A stretch of 64,000 nucleotides of DNA from Brevundimonas nasdae (GCF_016654005.1 NZ_JAEPWN010000006.1:186001-250000), one strand, 5' to 3'; positions 52,661 to 61,680 are shown, numbered from the stretch's first letter. Made by a program: numbers and translations. Notes: generated by a model from the letters alone, not told the origin.

Positions 52661-52708
52661 TGCCGAGAACAGGATCGCGGGCCTATTGAAGGGCATGGAG
52701 CATTCGAC

Positions 52709-53476
52709 CTGACCCGCCGGGGCCTGTTCGCGCCCGCGCTGGGCCTTCTGGGCGCCGCCTGCGCGCCTTTGGGTCTGCGCGGTGGGCTCGACGGGCGGCT
52801 GAGCAGGGACGTGCGCCGCGTCGCGCACGATCTGCCCTATGGCGACGATCCTCGCCAAAGGCTGGACCTCTATGCGCCGCATGGGGCGAGGGGCCTTCCG
52901 ATGCTGGTCTTCTTCGGTGAGCCCGACGCGCGCGAACAGTATGAACCAGCGGCTCTGGCGTTGGCGGCGCGAGGTTTCGTGGTGGCGCTGCCGGACTACC
53001 CGGTGATGGCGCCGCCGCTGGCTCCCGCCCTCATCGCCGACGCCGCCCTGGCGACTGCGGAGACAGCTCGCAACGCCGCGGACCATGGCGGCGACGCGGC
53101 CCGTCTGGGCGTCATTGGCCACGGGGCTGGGGCTGCGCTGGCGATGATGATCACCCTGGATCGCCGCTACATGGCCGCCGTCGACCAGCTGAACCTGATC
53201 CGCGCCGCCGCCGGTCTGGCGGGCGTTTACGGCGTCGCACAGACCACAGACCCGACCTGGACCCAGCCCGTCGCCTACGTCCGTCCCAACGCTCCGCCGA
53301 TCTGGCTGGGATACGGCGCAGATGACGACACAGTCGTCGCCGCCGACGCCGTCACGTTCGGTCAGCGCATCCGCGCCGCTGGGGGCCGGTCAGAAGTCCA
53401 TGCCTGTTCCGGTCGGACCCTGGACCTGCCTGCACTGAAGGATGCGGCGGGTTTCTTTCACAGGGCGCTGGACTGA
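52709..53476 (+). CDS. Tat-type lipoprotein alpha/beta hydrolase, probable CTG start
   Basis: From a CTG at 52709 the frame reads (M)TRRGLFAPALGLLGAACAPL, a twin-arginine signal with a lipobox ending in Cys, followed by a hydrolase domain of about 230 residues. The first conventional alternative start, TTG 52769, would remove the whole signal peptide. GGAG (52697-52700) stands eight bases before the CTG. An ATG at 52695 lies in another frame and stops after five codons at TGA 52710-52712, overlapping the CTG. The hydrolase part resembles BD-FAE/carboxylesterase folds, with RLDLYAPHG and a nucleophile-like GHGAG (glycine where HSAG serine is usual), so activity is uncertain. A frameshift is an alternative to a CTG start. 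Confidence 0.6.
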   Translation: MTRRGLFAPALGLLGAACAPLGLRGGLDGRLSRDVRRVAHDLPYGDDPRQRLDLYAPHGARGLPMLVFFGEPDAREQYEPAALALAARGFVVALPDYPVMAPPLAPALIADAALATAETARNAADHGGDAARLGVIGHGAGAALAMMITLDRRYMAAVDQLNLIRAAAGLAGVYGVAQTTDPTWTQPVAYVRPNAPPIWLGYGADDDTVVAADAVTFGQRIRAAGGRSEVHACSGRTLDLPALKDAAGFFHRALD

Positions 53477-53487
53477 CCGCTCAGCCA

Positions 53488-55062
53488 TCAGGTCTCAGGC
53501 GCATCGGGGTCTGATGGGACGTCTTCCACCTCGTCGTCGTCATCCTGCGCCAGGCCCGATAGGGTTCCTCCGGCCTCCAGCGATGCAATCATGCGGTTGG
53601 CGTAACGCGAGGCGCCGCCGCCGTGCGGATTGTTCGCCAGAGGGCGCAGGACGGCGATCGCCTCGTCAATCTCGTTCTTTTCCGCCAGCGCCGCGGCGTA
53701 GTTGAAGCGCACGGCAGGCAATTGCGGCGCCCGATCCAACGTCAGCCCCATCGCCAGCATGTCATTGTCATTGGGATAGTTGGGTTGGCCCTGACGCAGT
53801 TCGGTCATCAGCATCAGGGTGCGGTAATCATTCTGGGCGGCGGCATAGGCGCGCGCGATATAGTCGCGCGCCTCGCGCCTCAGAGCATTTTGCTCTGCAT
53901 CGCTATCGGCCTCACGTAATTGGCGCAGTCTTTCCTGGGCCAGGAACTGCAGAGCCTCGATATTGTCGGGCTCAATTTCGAGCAGGCGTTGCAGGGCGGT
54001 TTCCCCTGCCGGACGATTTCCAAAATGCATCCCCGCATGACCGGCCGCCAGCAGGGCCAGAGGATCGTCGCCATGTCGTGCAGCCAGCCGTGCGACCTCT
54101 TCGCCCAGCGCGGCGCGGTCGTTCTGCGGCACGCCGATCTTGAGCCGCTGGTTGATCAGCAACAGGTCGTTGGCGGAACGCGGCAGGCGGGTCACGGTGA
54201 TTTCGGGCGTTGGAAACCGGCCCGCGACGCGTTGGCGTGACAGGTTGGCGCGCGTGTAGCGCCGCAAGGCGGCCCGAAGCTGCTCCAGGCTCATGCCGGT
54301 CGCCCGCTCCATGGCCTCGACCGAGTCCGTTCCCTTTGCGATGTCCGCTAGATAGGCTTGAAACTGCGTCCGCCGCTCGGTGTCGCTGAAGAACCAGTGC
54401 GTCAGCAGCCAGGCGATCGGATAATAGGTGGTGCGCTGGCTGCCGTTACGCACCTCGTCTGGACGGGAACGCAGAAGGACGTCCAGCGGGATCCAGTTTT
54501 CCGACATGATCCAGTAGGCGCGGTTTTGATTGTATCCGCCTAAAATGACCGAGTTATCAGAGACTTTTATGTCCGCCGTCATATAGTATTCGGCAAAGCC
54601 TTCGACGTACCAGGCGGGATAGGCGCCGGGTGTGTTCCCCAGCATGAAGTGGTGCGCGTACTCATGCATCAGCACGTCTTGGCCTGACATGCCCATGCCG
54701 TCGTCATTGCGTATGGCGACGGCGAAGATGTCTTCTTCGGTCGGGAAATAGGTGCCCACGGTGTCACGCGTGGATTGAGGGTGCACCCTCGTCAGGCCCG
54801 CCCGGCCGCTGACCAGATAGATCGGCAGTTTGCGAGGGGGCGTGGTGCTGCTGAGAATGCCGGATTGAAACAGCATCACCCGGTCGAACATTTCCAGTTT
54901 CTGGACATATTCCCGCAGCGAGCGTTCGTTGCCTTCGCTGTAGACGATGAATCTTTCGCTCTCGGCGCGAAGCCAGTCAGCGCGAGCGGATTGCGGCGAA
55001 GCGGTCAGGACCAGAGCAGCCAGAGCGCCGCTGACGCAGGCGCGCGCAATCTTCATAGTCAT
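53488..55062 (-). CDS. Exported HExxH metallopeptidase-like protein with TPR tail
   Basis: 524 residues, start supported by GGGGGA upstream. A signal peptide (residues 1 to about 29, ending SARA) is followed by a gluzincin-like domain: LMHEYAHHFMLGNTPGAYPA with the HExxH zinc motif, then WYVEGFAEYY supplying the third (glutamate) ligand. This layout resembles DUF1570/peptidase MA-like proteins. The C-terminal half has tetratricopeptide-type helical repeats (about 330-500) and an acidic tail (DDDDEVEDVPSDPDAP). It is probably periplasmic, with possible roles in envelope protein turnover. Partners and substrate are unknown. Confidence 0.75.
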   Translation of the reverse strand: MTMKIARACVSGALAALVLTASPQSARADWLRAESERFIVYSEGNERSLREYVQKLEMFDRVMLFQSGILSSTTPPRKLPIYLVSGRAGLTRVHPQSTRDTVGTYFPTEEDIFAVAIRNDDGMGMSGQDVLMHEYAHHFMLGNTPGAYPAWYVEGFAEYYMTADIKVSDNSVILGGYNQNRAYWIMSENWIPLDVLLRSRPDEVRNGSQRTTYYPIAWLLTHWFFSDTERRTQFQAYLADIAKGTDSVEAMERATGMSLEQLRAALRRYTRANLSRQRVAGRFPTPEITVTRLPRSANDLLLINQRLKIGVPQNDRAALGEEVARLAARHGDDPLALLAAGHAGMHFGNRPAGETALQRLLEIEPDNIEALQFLAQERLRQLREADSDAEQNALRREARDYIARAYAAAQNDYRTLMLMTELRQGQPNYPNDNDMLAMGLTLDRAPQLPAVRFNYAAALAEKNEIDEAIAVLRPLANNPHGGGASRYANRMIASLEAGGTLSGLAQDDDDEVEDVPSDPDAPET

Positions 55063-55297
55063 TCAACATCCCCCAGAATGGCGGTCTGATCGCAGAGGTT
55101 GCGCCCAATGGTAAAGAGGCGTTTTCTGAATAAGGCCAAATCCTGGCGAAAAATTGATTTTCGCGCGTCAAAATAACCCCTCGCAACCAAGGGCTTTTCG
55201 AGTCATTCTATCTTTGCAGGGACGATCCAGCCGTCAGAGCCGGACGCCCGCCCAGGCGCCGATGAGGTGGTCTGGACATAGGGAAAGGAAAAGAACG

Positions 55298-55444
55298 ATG
55301 GCCGTAATCCATCCTCAAGACCGCTACGCCCGCCCGCGCCGTGAAGGCAAACCCTTGCATCCCGCCTTCGGCCTTCTGGTCGGGTTTGGCTTTATCTTCG
55401 CGATCGCCACGGTGGTCCACGTCGTCTTCAACGTGGTGATGTAG
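55298..55444 (+). CDS. Small membrane protein (48 residues)
   Basis: From the ATG at 55298 with GGAAAGGAAAAG upstream, the frame reads MAVIHPQDRYARPRREGKP, then one transmembrane helix (about 25-43, FGLLVGFGFIFAIATVV), and ends HVVFNVVM. The basic segment before the helix predicts N-in. I do not recognise the family. The ribosome site and hydrophobic periodicity make it likely to be translated. It stands alone 235 bases after the divergent HExxH protein gene. Confidence 0.6.
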   Translation: MAVIHPQDRYARPRREGKPLHPAFGLLVGFGFIFAIATVVHVVFNVVM

Positions 55445-55483
55445 CGAAAACAACGCCTCTTGGCCGTCCTGATCCCGACAGGG

Positions 55484-55858
55484 TCAGGCGGCGAGGCGGT
55501 TCCAGACGGCGCGGTCTGCGGCGACCGCGTTGAGGCGACGCCCTTTGGCCTGCAGCTGCTGCATGACGACGTGGGGCAGGGCGCAGAAACGCGGCTCGAC
55601 CAGATCGGGATTGCAGGCGACCGAGGGGGCGGCGAACAATGCGGCGTTCACATCCGGGCTGCGTTCCGAGATCAGCCAGGCCAGACGTCGTGCACGCCCG
55701 GGATCGTTGCGGTGAAGCAGCGGGTCCTCGGCGAACAACTCGCAGCCCAGTTGCAGCACATAGTCGAAATCCAGCTTCTCGAACCGGCGCGCGTCGGCGG
55801 GCGTGACCGGGCAGGCCTCGTCCAGATCGAACACGACGTCGTTCAGAAGAAACAGCAT
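55484..55858 (-). CDS. Conserved hypothetical protein
   Basis: 124 residues from the ATG at 55858 (MLFLLNDVVFDLDE); a GTG at 55939 in the same frame would add 27 residues of low-quality sequence. Neither has a good ribosome site. The protein is mixed alpha/beta, with no signal peptide and no recognised motif: LDFDYVLQLGCELFAEDP, RARRLAWLISERSPDVNAAL and ALPHVVMQQLQAKGRRL. Three cysteines are present but not arranged as a metal site. It is likely cytoplasmic. I do not assign a function. It lies between a small membrane protein gene on the other strand and the DUF1345 gene. Confidence 0.55.
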   Translation of the reverse strand: MLFLLNDVVFDLDEACPVTPADARRFEKLDFDYVLQLGCELFAEDPLLHRNDPGRARRLAWLISERSPDVNAALFAAPSVACNPDLVEPRFCALPHVVMQQLQAKGRRLNAVAADRAVWNRLAA

Positions 55859-56007
55859 GGGCGCAAACGCTCGATACGGATCGGACGGCGTGTCGTCCTT
55901 GTCGCCACAATAGGCCCGGCCGCTTGCGGTCCCGTTCACGGACGCGGTTAAGCATTCATCACCGGCCGGGGCGGGCGTTCACACCCTGCCTACCTTGACG
56001 GTCAGGC

Positions 56008-56670
56008 CTATTTGCCCAGCAGCCCGACCATCAGATTGACCGTCAGAGCCAGGATCACCGTGTTGAAGGTGAAGGCCGTCAGGCTGTGGATGCTGGACAG
56101 GCGCCGGATATGCCGGTCGGAAATCTGCACATCCGCCGTCTGCGACGCCACGCCGATGATCAGCGAGAAATGCAGGAAGTCCCAGTAGTCGGGCTCGGTC
56201 TCGCCCGGGAAGAGCAGGCCGCCGCGATCCTTGCCCTTCGTCTTGGGGCCGGCCTTTTCCTCCTGATAAAAGGCATGGGCGTAGTGCAGGGCGAAGATCA
56301 GGTGGATGAAGGTCCATGACAGGCCCACGGTCGCCAGCGACAGCAGGCCGCTGGTCAGGGGATCGTCGCCCCGCGTCGCCTCGCCGATCACCACGACGAT
56401 GCTGGCGATGGCGGCCAGCAGACTGAGCGGCAGAACCCAATGGCCCGCCTGATCCAGAGCCGCCGCCCGCTTGCGGATCGCATCCACCCCTTCGGCGCGC
56501 GCCATGCGCCACAGGGTGGCGGCGATGAAGACCCCCGCGCCCACGTCCCAGCCGATAGCAGCGCGGGTCAGCCAATGGCCCCCGAACGGCGACAGCCATC
56601 CGACCAGCCCCGTGAGCACGAAACTGCCCAGCAGGATGCCGTGCAGGGAAAGGGAGCGGCGAACGGACAT
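56008..56670 (-). CDS. DUF1345-family membrane protein
   Basis: 220 residues with five or six hydrophobic segments. The stretch LSWTFIHLIFALHYAHAFYQ followed by FPGETEPDYWDFLHFSLIIG is characteristic of the DUF1345 family of inner-membrane proteins, whose function is unknown. The conserved HYAH and PDYWDF motifs are present. No partner genes give context. It is divergent from malate synthase G, with a 187-base region between the two starts. Confidence 0.82.
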   Translation of the reverse strand: MSVRRSLSLHGILLGSFVLTGLVGWLSPFGGHWLTRAAIGWDVGAGVFIAATLWRMARAEGVDAIRKRAAALDQAGHWVLPLSLLAAIASIVVVIGEATRGDDPLTSGLLSLATVGLSWTFIHLIFALHYAHAFYQEEKAGPKTKGKDRGGLLFPGETEPDYWDFLHFSLIIGVASQTADVQISDRHIRRLSSIHSLTAFTFNTVILALTVNLMVGLLGK

Positions 56671-56857
56671 CCGACGATCATGACGCGCCCACGCCCGCCT
56701 GCAAGTCCTGGATCGCAGCGCCTATGCCGCACAGGCCGCCTATTCGACGAAAAGCGATGCGGATGACGCGACGTGACCCTTGCAGACCGGCGCGGGCTTG
56801 GCTTACGAGATCACGTATTGTTACAGGCTCGATCTCCGGGCCGGAAGAGAGGCCGCC

Positions 56858-58999
56858 ATGACCACCCATGAAGATCGCGCCGGACTGAAAGTTGCGGGCG
56901 AAATCATCGCCCTGATCGAACAGGATGTGCTTCCGGGTCTGGGTCTTGATGCGGCGGCCTTCTGGACCGGCGCGGCGGCGGTGTTCGAGCAGTTCGCGCC
57001 TGAGAACAGCGCCCTGCTGGCCAAGCGCGATACGCTGCAGGGCCAGATCGATGACTGGAACCGCGCCCGCAAGGGCCAGCCCTATGACGTGGGCGCCTCA
57101 GAGACCTTCCTGCGCGAGATCGGCTATCTGGTGGATGAGCCCGCGCCCTTCACCATCGGCACCAAGTCGGCGGATCCTGAGATCGCGACGATGGCCGGGC
57201 CTCAACTGGTAGTGCCGGTGCTGAACGCGCGCTTCCTGCTGAACGCCGCCAACGCCCGTTGGGGCAGCCTGTACGACGCCCTGTACGGCACCGACGCCCT
57301 GGGCGATCTGCCTGCGGGCGGCGGCTATGACGTCGAGCGCGGCGCCCGCGTCGTGGCCCGCGCCAAGGCGTTTCTGGACGAGGCGGCGCCCCTGGCGTCG
57401 GGTTCGCACGCCGATGTCGCGGGATGGTCGGTGGTGGACGGCGCCCTGTCGCCGCCGCTGAAGGATGAAGGCCAGTTCGTCGGGTTTACGGGCGAGGCCT
57501 CGACGCCGACCTCGATCCTGCTGAAGCACAACGGTCTGCACATCGAACTGATCATCGACCGCACCCACCCGGTCGGACGCAATGATCCGTCGGGTCAGGC
57601 GGACGTGGTGCTGGAATCGGCCCTTTCCACCATCGTCGATCTGGAAGATTCCATCGCCGCCGTCGACGCCGCCGACAAGGCGGAGGCCTATCGCAACTGG
57701 CTGGGCCTGATGAAGGGCGACCTTTCGGCGACCTTCAGGAAGGGCGGCGAGACCCTGACCCGCGCGCTTGAGGCGGACCGCGTCTTCACAGCGCCGGACG
57801 GATCGACCCTGACGCTGAAGGGGCGCTCCCTGCTGTTCGTGCGCAACGTCGGCCATCTGATGACCACGCCCGCCATTCGTCTGGCGGACGGATCGGACGC
57901 GCCCGAAGGCGTCATGGACGCCATCATCACCAGTCTGATCGCCCTGTATGACATCAAAGGTCTGGGTCGGTTCCAGAACAGCGCCGAGGCCTCGGTCTAT
58001 ATCGTCAAACCCAAGATGCACGGGCCGGAAGAAGCCGCTTTCACCGACCGTCTGTTCGACGCGGTCGAGGACCTGCTGGCTGTGCTGCGCCACACCCTGA
58101 AGGTCGGGGTGATGGATGAAGAACGCCGCACCAGCGCCAATCTGGCGGCCTGCATCCACGCGGTGAAGGACCGGATCGTCTTCATCAACACCGGCTTCCT
58201 GGACCGCACCGGCGACGAGATCCACACCTCGATGCAGGCCGGGCCGGTGGTGCGAAAGGCTGACATCAAGTCCAGCGCCTGGATCGCCGCCTATGAGGCC
58301 AGAAACGTCGCCATCGGCCTGAAGTGCGGCCTATCAGGCAAGGCCCAGATCGGCAAGGGCATGTGGGCGGCGCCCGACCGCATGGCCGACATGCTGGAGC
58401 AGAAGATCGGCCACCCCAGGACGGGGGCCAACACCGCCTGGACCCCGTCGCCGACGGCCGCGACCCTGCACGCGCTGCACTATCATGCGGTCGATGTGTT
58501 CGCGGTTCAGAAGACAGTCGCCGCCCAGCCCACGCCGGGTCTGGAGGCCCTGCTGACCCCGCCCCTGGCCAATGGCGCCAACTGGTCGGACGAAGAGGTT
58601 GCCGCCGAACTGGACAACAACGCCCAGGGCATTCTGGGCTATGTCGTGCGCTGGATCGACCAGGGCGTCGGCTGCTCCAAGGTGCCGGACATCCACGACA
58701 TCGGCCTGATGGAGGACAGGGCCACCCTGCGGATCAGTTCGCAGCATATCGCCAACTGGCTGCTGCACGCGGTCTGCACGGCGGATCAGGTGGACGCCGC
58801 CTTCCTGCGCATGGCCGCCAAGGTGGACGGCCAGAACGCGGGCGATCCGCTGTATCAGCCGATGGCCCCCCACTCGGACGCCAGCTTGGCCTATCAGGCG
58901 GCGCGGGCGCTGGTGTTCGAAGGCGTCGAACAGCCGAACGGCTATACCGAGCCCCTGCTGCACGCTTGGCGGCTGAAGGCGAAGGCGGCGGTCGCTTAA
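56858..58999 (+). CDS. glcB: Malate synthase G
   Basis: 713 residues from the ATG at 56858, with GAAGAGAGG upstream; an in-frame start 78 bases earlier is unlikely. It is the long monomeric G isoform (about 720 residues). Diagnostic segments are [18 protein letters not shown] (catalytic acid region), [28 protein letters not shown] and [20 protein letters not shown]. It condenses glyoxylate with acetyl-CoA to malate, completing the glyoxylate shunt or glycolate use in the cytoplasm. No isocitrate lyase lies in the window. A family B palindrome begins eight bases after the stop. Confidence 0.95.
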   Translation: MTTHEDRAGLKVAGEIIALIEQDVLPGLGLDAAAFWTGAAAVFEQFAPENSALLAKRDTLQGQIDDWNRARKGQPYDVGASETFLREIGYLVDEPAPFTIGTKSADPEIATMAGPQLVVPVLNARFLLNAANARWGSLYDALYGTDALGDLPAGGGYDVERGARVVARAKAFLDEAAPLASGSHADVAGWSVVDGALSPPLKDEGQFVGFTGEASTPTSILLKHNGLHIELIIDRTHPVGRNDPSGQADVVLESALSTIVDLEDSIAAVDAADKAEAYRNWLGLMKGDLSATFRKGGETLTRALEADRVFTAPDGSTLTLKGRSLLFVRNVGHLMTTPAIRLADGSDAPEGVMDAIITSLIALYDIKGLGRFQNSAEASVYIVKPKMHGPEEAAFTDRLFDAVEDLLAVLRHTLKVGVMDEERRTSANLAACIHAVKDRIVFINTGFLDRTGDEIHTSMQAGPVVRKADIKSSAWIAAYEARNVAIGLKCGLSGKAQIGKGMWAAPDRMADMLEQKIGHPRTGANTAWTPSPTAATLHALHYHAVDVFAVQKTVAAQPTPGLEALLTPPLANGANWSDEEVAAELDNNAQGILGYVVRWIDQGVGCSKVPDIHDIGLMEDRATLRISSQHIANWLLHAVCTADQVDAAFLRMAAKVDGQNAGDPLYQPMAPHSDASLAYQAARALVFEGVEQPNGYTEPLLHAWRLKAKAAVA

Positions 59000-59007
59000 C
59001 TCCCTAT

Positions 59008-59117
59008 CCGTCACCCTCGGGCTTGACCCGAGGGGCGGGCGCGGATCGGGCGGTGCTAGGCCGTTGGGCGCAATGCGGCGGGACATCCGGCCCTCGGGTC
59101 AAGCCCGAGGGTGACGG
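59008..59117. repeat. Intergenic palindromic element, family B copy 2
   Basis: Perfect 27-bp arms (59008-59034 and 59091-59117) have GTCACCCTCGGGCTTGACC in the left arm and a 56-base centre. Each arm again contains the CCTCGGG-CTTGA-CCCGAGG mini-palindrome. It lies between the convergent glcB and MscS genes. Confidence 0.9.
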
Positions 59118-59143
59118 AGTCTTAGTGGCGTGCGGCGTGGGCG

Positions 59144-60163
59144 TCAGCCTGCTGGCCTAATGTGTGTGTCCGCCTCTTCCTCCTCATCCGCCATGACGTC
59201 GGCAGCGGCGTCGTTGGCGCTGTGTCCGCCGCGGGAGGGGCCGGGCTGCGTCGTTGGACCCTCGCCATGGCCCAGACGCTTCAACGCCTCGTCGCCCTCC
59301 AGCCCGAAGGCGCGGCGCAGGCGCACATCCGTCTGCGGCACCGGCACCTCGACGCCCGCCGCATCCAGGGCGTCTGCGATCAGCCAGGTGTAGGCGGCGT
59401 GCATGGCGGCGGGGCGTTTGACCGCATCGCGCGTGGGCCAGACCACCAGTTCGAAAGCCAGTCCGCGATCCACGAACGCCACCAGCCAGACCTGGCTCTT
59501 GCGCGCCTCGGTCTCCGGCAGGGTGAAGGGGCTGGCCTGCGCCGCCTTCAGCACGGCGTCGCGCACCCGCCCACGGTCCGATCCATAGGCGACGGTGAAG
59601 GGCACATGGATGCGACGTGTGTCGCCCTTCAGCGTCCAATTGGTCACCGGCTGTTCGATGAAGCGCGAGTTGGGCACCAGCACATTGACGTTGTCATTGG
59701 TGCGCACGCGGGTGGCGCGCGGGCCGATCTCCATGATGGCCCCGCGAATGCCGATATCCTCGATCTCGATATAGTCGCCGACCGACACCATCCGGTCGAA
59801 GATCAGGAACAGGCCGGACACGAACTCCTTGACCACCCCCTGAAGACCCAGACCGACGCCGATGCCCAGGGCGCCCGCGAACACCGCCAGCGACGACAGG
59901 TTCACCCCCGCCGCCGACAGGGCCGACATGACGCCCACGACGATGATGCCGTATCCCGCCAGCCGCTCCAGCAGATAGACCGCCTGTCGGCTGCGCTCTG
60001 CCCGTTCGCGCACCCGGCGAAGAGCCCGCGTCACCAGCCAGCTGGCGGCGAAGGTCAGCAGCAGGATGACGGCGCCGCTGATGAGGCCGCCCAGCGTCAG
60101 GTGAAACCCGCTGAAACCCAGGAACTTCGACTGATCCATTGGCAGTAGTCTGTTGGCGGGCAT
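59144..60163 (-). CDS. Mechanosensitive ion channel (MscS family)
   Basis: 339 residues from the ATG at 60163, with GGAGG eight bases upstream; the ATG at 60169 is too close to that site. Transmembrane helices in the first 150 residues end in the pore-lining TM3: SLAVFAGALGIGVGLGLQG with the glycine/alanine packing of MscS. The beta domain follows (RMVSVGDYIEIEDIGIRG, NDNVNVLVPNSRFIEQPVTN), and the C-terminus is acidic and disordered (EEEEADTH). It opens under membrane tension to protect against hypo-osmotic shock in the inner membrane. It is divergent from the metal-sensing sigma factor operon. Confidence 0.92.
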   Translation of the reverse strand: MPANRLLPMDQSKFLGFSGFHLTLGGLISGAVILLLTFAASWLVTRALRRVRERAERSRQAVYLLERLAGYGIIVVGVMSALSAAGVNLSSLAVFAGALGIGVGLGLQGVVKEFVSGLFLIFDRMVSVGDYIEIEDIGIRGAIMEIGPRATRVRTNDNVNVLVPNSRFIEQPVTNWTLKGDTRRIHVPFTVAYGSDRGRVRDAVLKAAQASPFTLPETEARKSQVWLVAFVDRGLAFELVVWPTRDAVKRPAAMHAAYTWLIADALDAAGVEVPVPQTDVRLRRAFGLEGDEALKRLGHGEGPTTQPGPSRGGHSANDAAADVMADEEEEADTHIRPAG

Positions 60164-60349
60164 GACCATCACCTCCAAGCGCGCGGCAAAAGGCCAAGGT
60201 TCCGAGCTGAGGTCCAGATGCAAAGAAACCCGGCTGCTTTCAACCGGTTTCGGAACATCCTGTCGTGCAGGCAGGACGTCATATCTGTTCGGCGCAACAG
60301 CCCGGATTGCTGTTAGGGTCGCGGGCATGAGGGAAGCTGTCGACGCGTG

Positions 60350-60362
60350 CGTATGACATACG
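60350..60362. promoter_or_regulatory. 13-bp dyad before the CnrY-like gene
   Basis: CGTATG-A-CATACG is perfectly symmetrical about a central A, and its right end is 20 bases before the start of the CnrY-like gene. It could be an operator, but a chance palindrome of this length is also possible. Confidence 0.3.
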
Positions 60363-60382
60363 GGAAATGAAACAGGTGCGCG

Positions 60383-60661
60383 ATGAGCGATGACATCGAC
60401 AAGATGATCGGCCGGGACCCGCCGGTCGGCTCTGACGATCTTACGGGTCTGGAAGACCGGGTCTGGCGCCGGATCGGCGAGCGCCGCGAGCGGATGCGGA
60501 TGGATCGGGTGCGGATCGCCGCCGTGGCGGCGGCCGTCGCCCTGGGCGCGCTGAACGGCGGGGCCGTGCGTCTGGCGTCCCCGCCGGAACCGTCCGAGAT
60601 GCGCGTCTTCACGGTCGCCTCCGGCCTGTCGCCGCTGACCAGTCTGGATGCGCGCGGATGA
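60383..60661 (+). CDS. CnrY-like membrane anti-sigma factor
   Basis: 92 residues: an N-terminal cytoplasmic part with charged helices (DLTGLEDRVWRRIGERRERM), one transmembrane segment near 42-58 (DRVRIAAVAAAVALGAL), and a short periplasmic tail. Sequence identity to a known anti-sigma factor is not evident by eye. The size, topology and position are those of CnrY/NccY (about 95 residues), which hold the ECF sigma factor CnrH at the membrane. Its stop overlaps the sensor gene (ATGA). The assignment rests mainly on context. The gene order Y-X-H is the same as in Cupriavidus cnrYXH. Confidence 0.65.
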   Translation: MSDDIDKMIGRDPPVGSDDLTGLEDRVWRRIGERRERMRMDRVRIAAVAAAVALGALNGGAVRLASPPEPSEMRVFTVASGLSPLTSLDARG

Positions 60662-61098
60662 ACGGGCGCTGGAGATCCATCGTCGTCACGGCCCTGCTGG
60701 CGGCCGCGGCCAGCGGGGCGGCGACCTGGGCCAGCGCCACCTGGGTGATGCGAGAGCGCCAGCCCCCCAGCCTTCACAGCGTCATCCATGACAGGCTGGA
60801 CCTTGATGCGGCGCAGGCGCAACGGCTGGCGGTCATCGAGGCCCGTTTCGCCGAACGCCGCCCCGTGCTGGAGGCCGAGGTTCGCGGCGCCAATCGCGAA
60901 CTGGCCGCCGCCATCGCCTCAAGCGGCGGCGACACGCCCGAGGTCCAGGCCGCGGTCGATCACTTTCACGCCGCCATGGGCGACCTGCAGAAGGCGACCA
61001 TCGCCCATGTCTTCGAAATGCGCGCGGTCCTGACCCCGGCCCAGGCCAAGGTGTTCGACGCCGCTGTCGTAAACGCCCTGAGCGGCGACGCCGGTTAA
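60658..61098 (+). CDS. CnrX-like periplasmic heavy-metal sensor
   Basis: 146 residues: one N-terminal membrane anchor (about 8-30) and a helical periplasmic domain of the Metal_resist/CnrX type. The metal ligands known from Cupriavidus CnrX (His42, His46, Glu63, His119, Met123) map to H40, H44, E61, H117 and M121. All five are shifted by exactly two residues, in LHSVIHD, VIEARF and IAHVFEM. The C-terminal VLTPAQAKVFD is the LTP-x-Q family motif. It would sense Ni2+, Co2+ or possibly copper outside and relay to the CnrY-like anti-sigma factor. It overlaps the preceding gene, and the sigma gene follows after nine bases. Confidence 0.82.
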   Translation: MNGRWRSIVVTALLAAAASGAATWASATWVMRERQPPSLHSVIHDRLDLDAAQAQRLAVIEARFAERRPVLEAEVRGANRELAAAIASSGGDTPEVQAAVDHFHAAMGDLQKATIAHVFEMRAVLTPAQAKVFDAAVVNALSGDAG

Positions 61099-61107
61099 GC
61101 GCGGCCT

Positions 61108-61680
61108 GTGGACGAGGGGCAGAGCATTGCGGTCCGCGCGGCTGCGGGTGACCGCGCCGCCTTCACGACCCTGATGACCGCCACCAAGGCGGACCTGCAT
61201 CGTTTTGTCCGCCGCTATGTCGGGGACGAGGCCGAGGCTCAGGACGTGCTGCAGGACACCTACGCCGCCGCCTGGTTCGCCCTGCGGCGCTATGATCCGG
61301 CGCGGCCGTTCGATGTCTGGCTGCGCGCCATCGCCCTGAACAAGTGCAGGGACTGGAGCCGTCGCCGCGCGGTGCGGCGCGTGGTGCGCGGCGTCATGGG
61401 GCTGGATGCGCCAGAGGCGGCGGCGGTCGGGGACGCCAGCCCCGAGGCCGAGGTTCGTCTGGACGACCAGCGCCGGGCCCAGCGCGTTCAGCGCGCCCTG
61501 GCGGACCTGCCCGACGCCCTGAAGGCGCCCCTGCTGCTGGCCGCGTTGGAAGGCCGCTCCCATGCCGAGATCGGCGCCATACTGCGCATCACCCCCAAGG
61601 CCGTGGAGACGCGCATCGCCCGCGCGCGTCGAAAACTGGCCCAGGGCCTGGCGGCGGCGCAGACCGACCAGACGTCCTGA
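61108..61680 (+). CDS. ECF-type RNA polymerase sigma factor (CnrH-like)
   Basis: 190 residues starting with GTG at 61108. Region 2 (LHRFVRRYVGDEAEAQDVLQ then DTYAAAWFALRRY and PFDVWLRAIALNKCRDWSRR) and region 4 (LPDALKAPLLLAALEGRSHA, then EIGAILRITPKAVETRIARA) are complete. There is no sigma region 1 or 3, as expected for ECF factors. It likely transcribes its own operon and the copper genes that follow. The Y-X-H gene order, the sensor's ligand set and the adjacent copAB argue for metal-induced release. ECF subgroup membership (CnrH-like) is an inference. Confidence 0.88.
   Translation: MDEGQSIAVRAAAGDRAAFTTLMTATKADLHRFVRRYVGDEAEAQDVLQDTYAAAWFALRRYDPARPFDVWLRAIALNKCRDWSRRRAVRRVVRGVMGLDAPEAAAVGDASPEAEVRLDDQRRAQRVQRALADLPDALKAPLLLAALEGRSHAEIGAILRITPKAVETRIARARRKLAQGLAAAQTDQTS

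Noticed and set aside
55146..55164. AT-rich dyad GCGAAAA-ATTGA-TTTTCGC in the divergent region upstream of the HExxH gene
   Set aside because: Symmetrical and possibly an operator, but short and with no neighbouring regulator or matching site elsewhere in the window.
60252..60280. GGAAC with CGTC as a possible ECF promoter before the CnrY-like gene
   Set aside because: The spacer is 20 bases, too long for the usual ECF geometry, and it lies more than 100 bases from the start.
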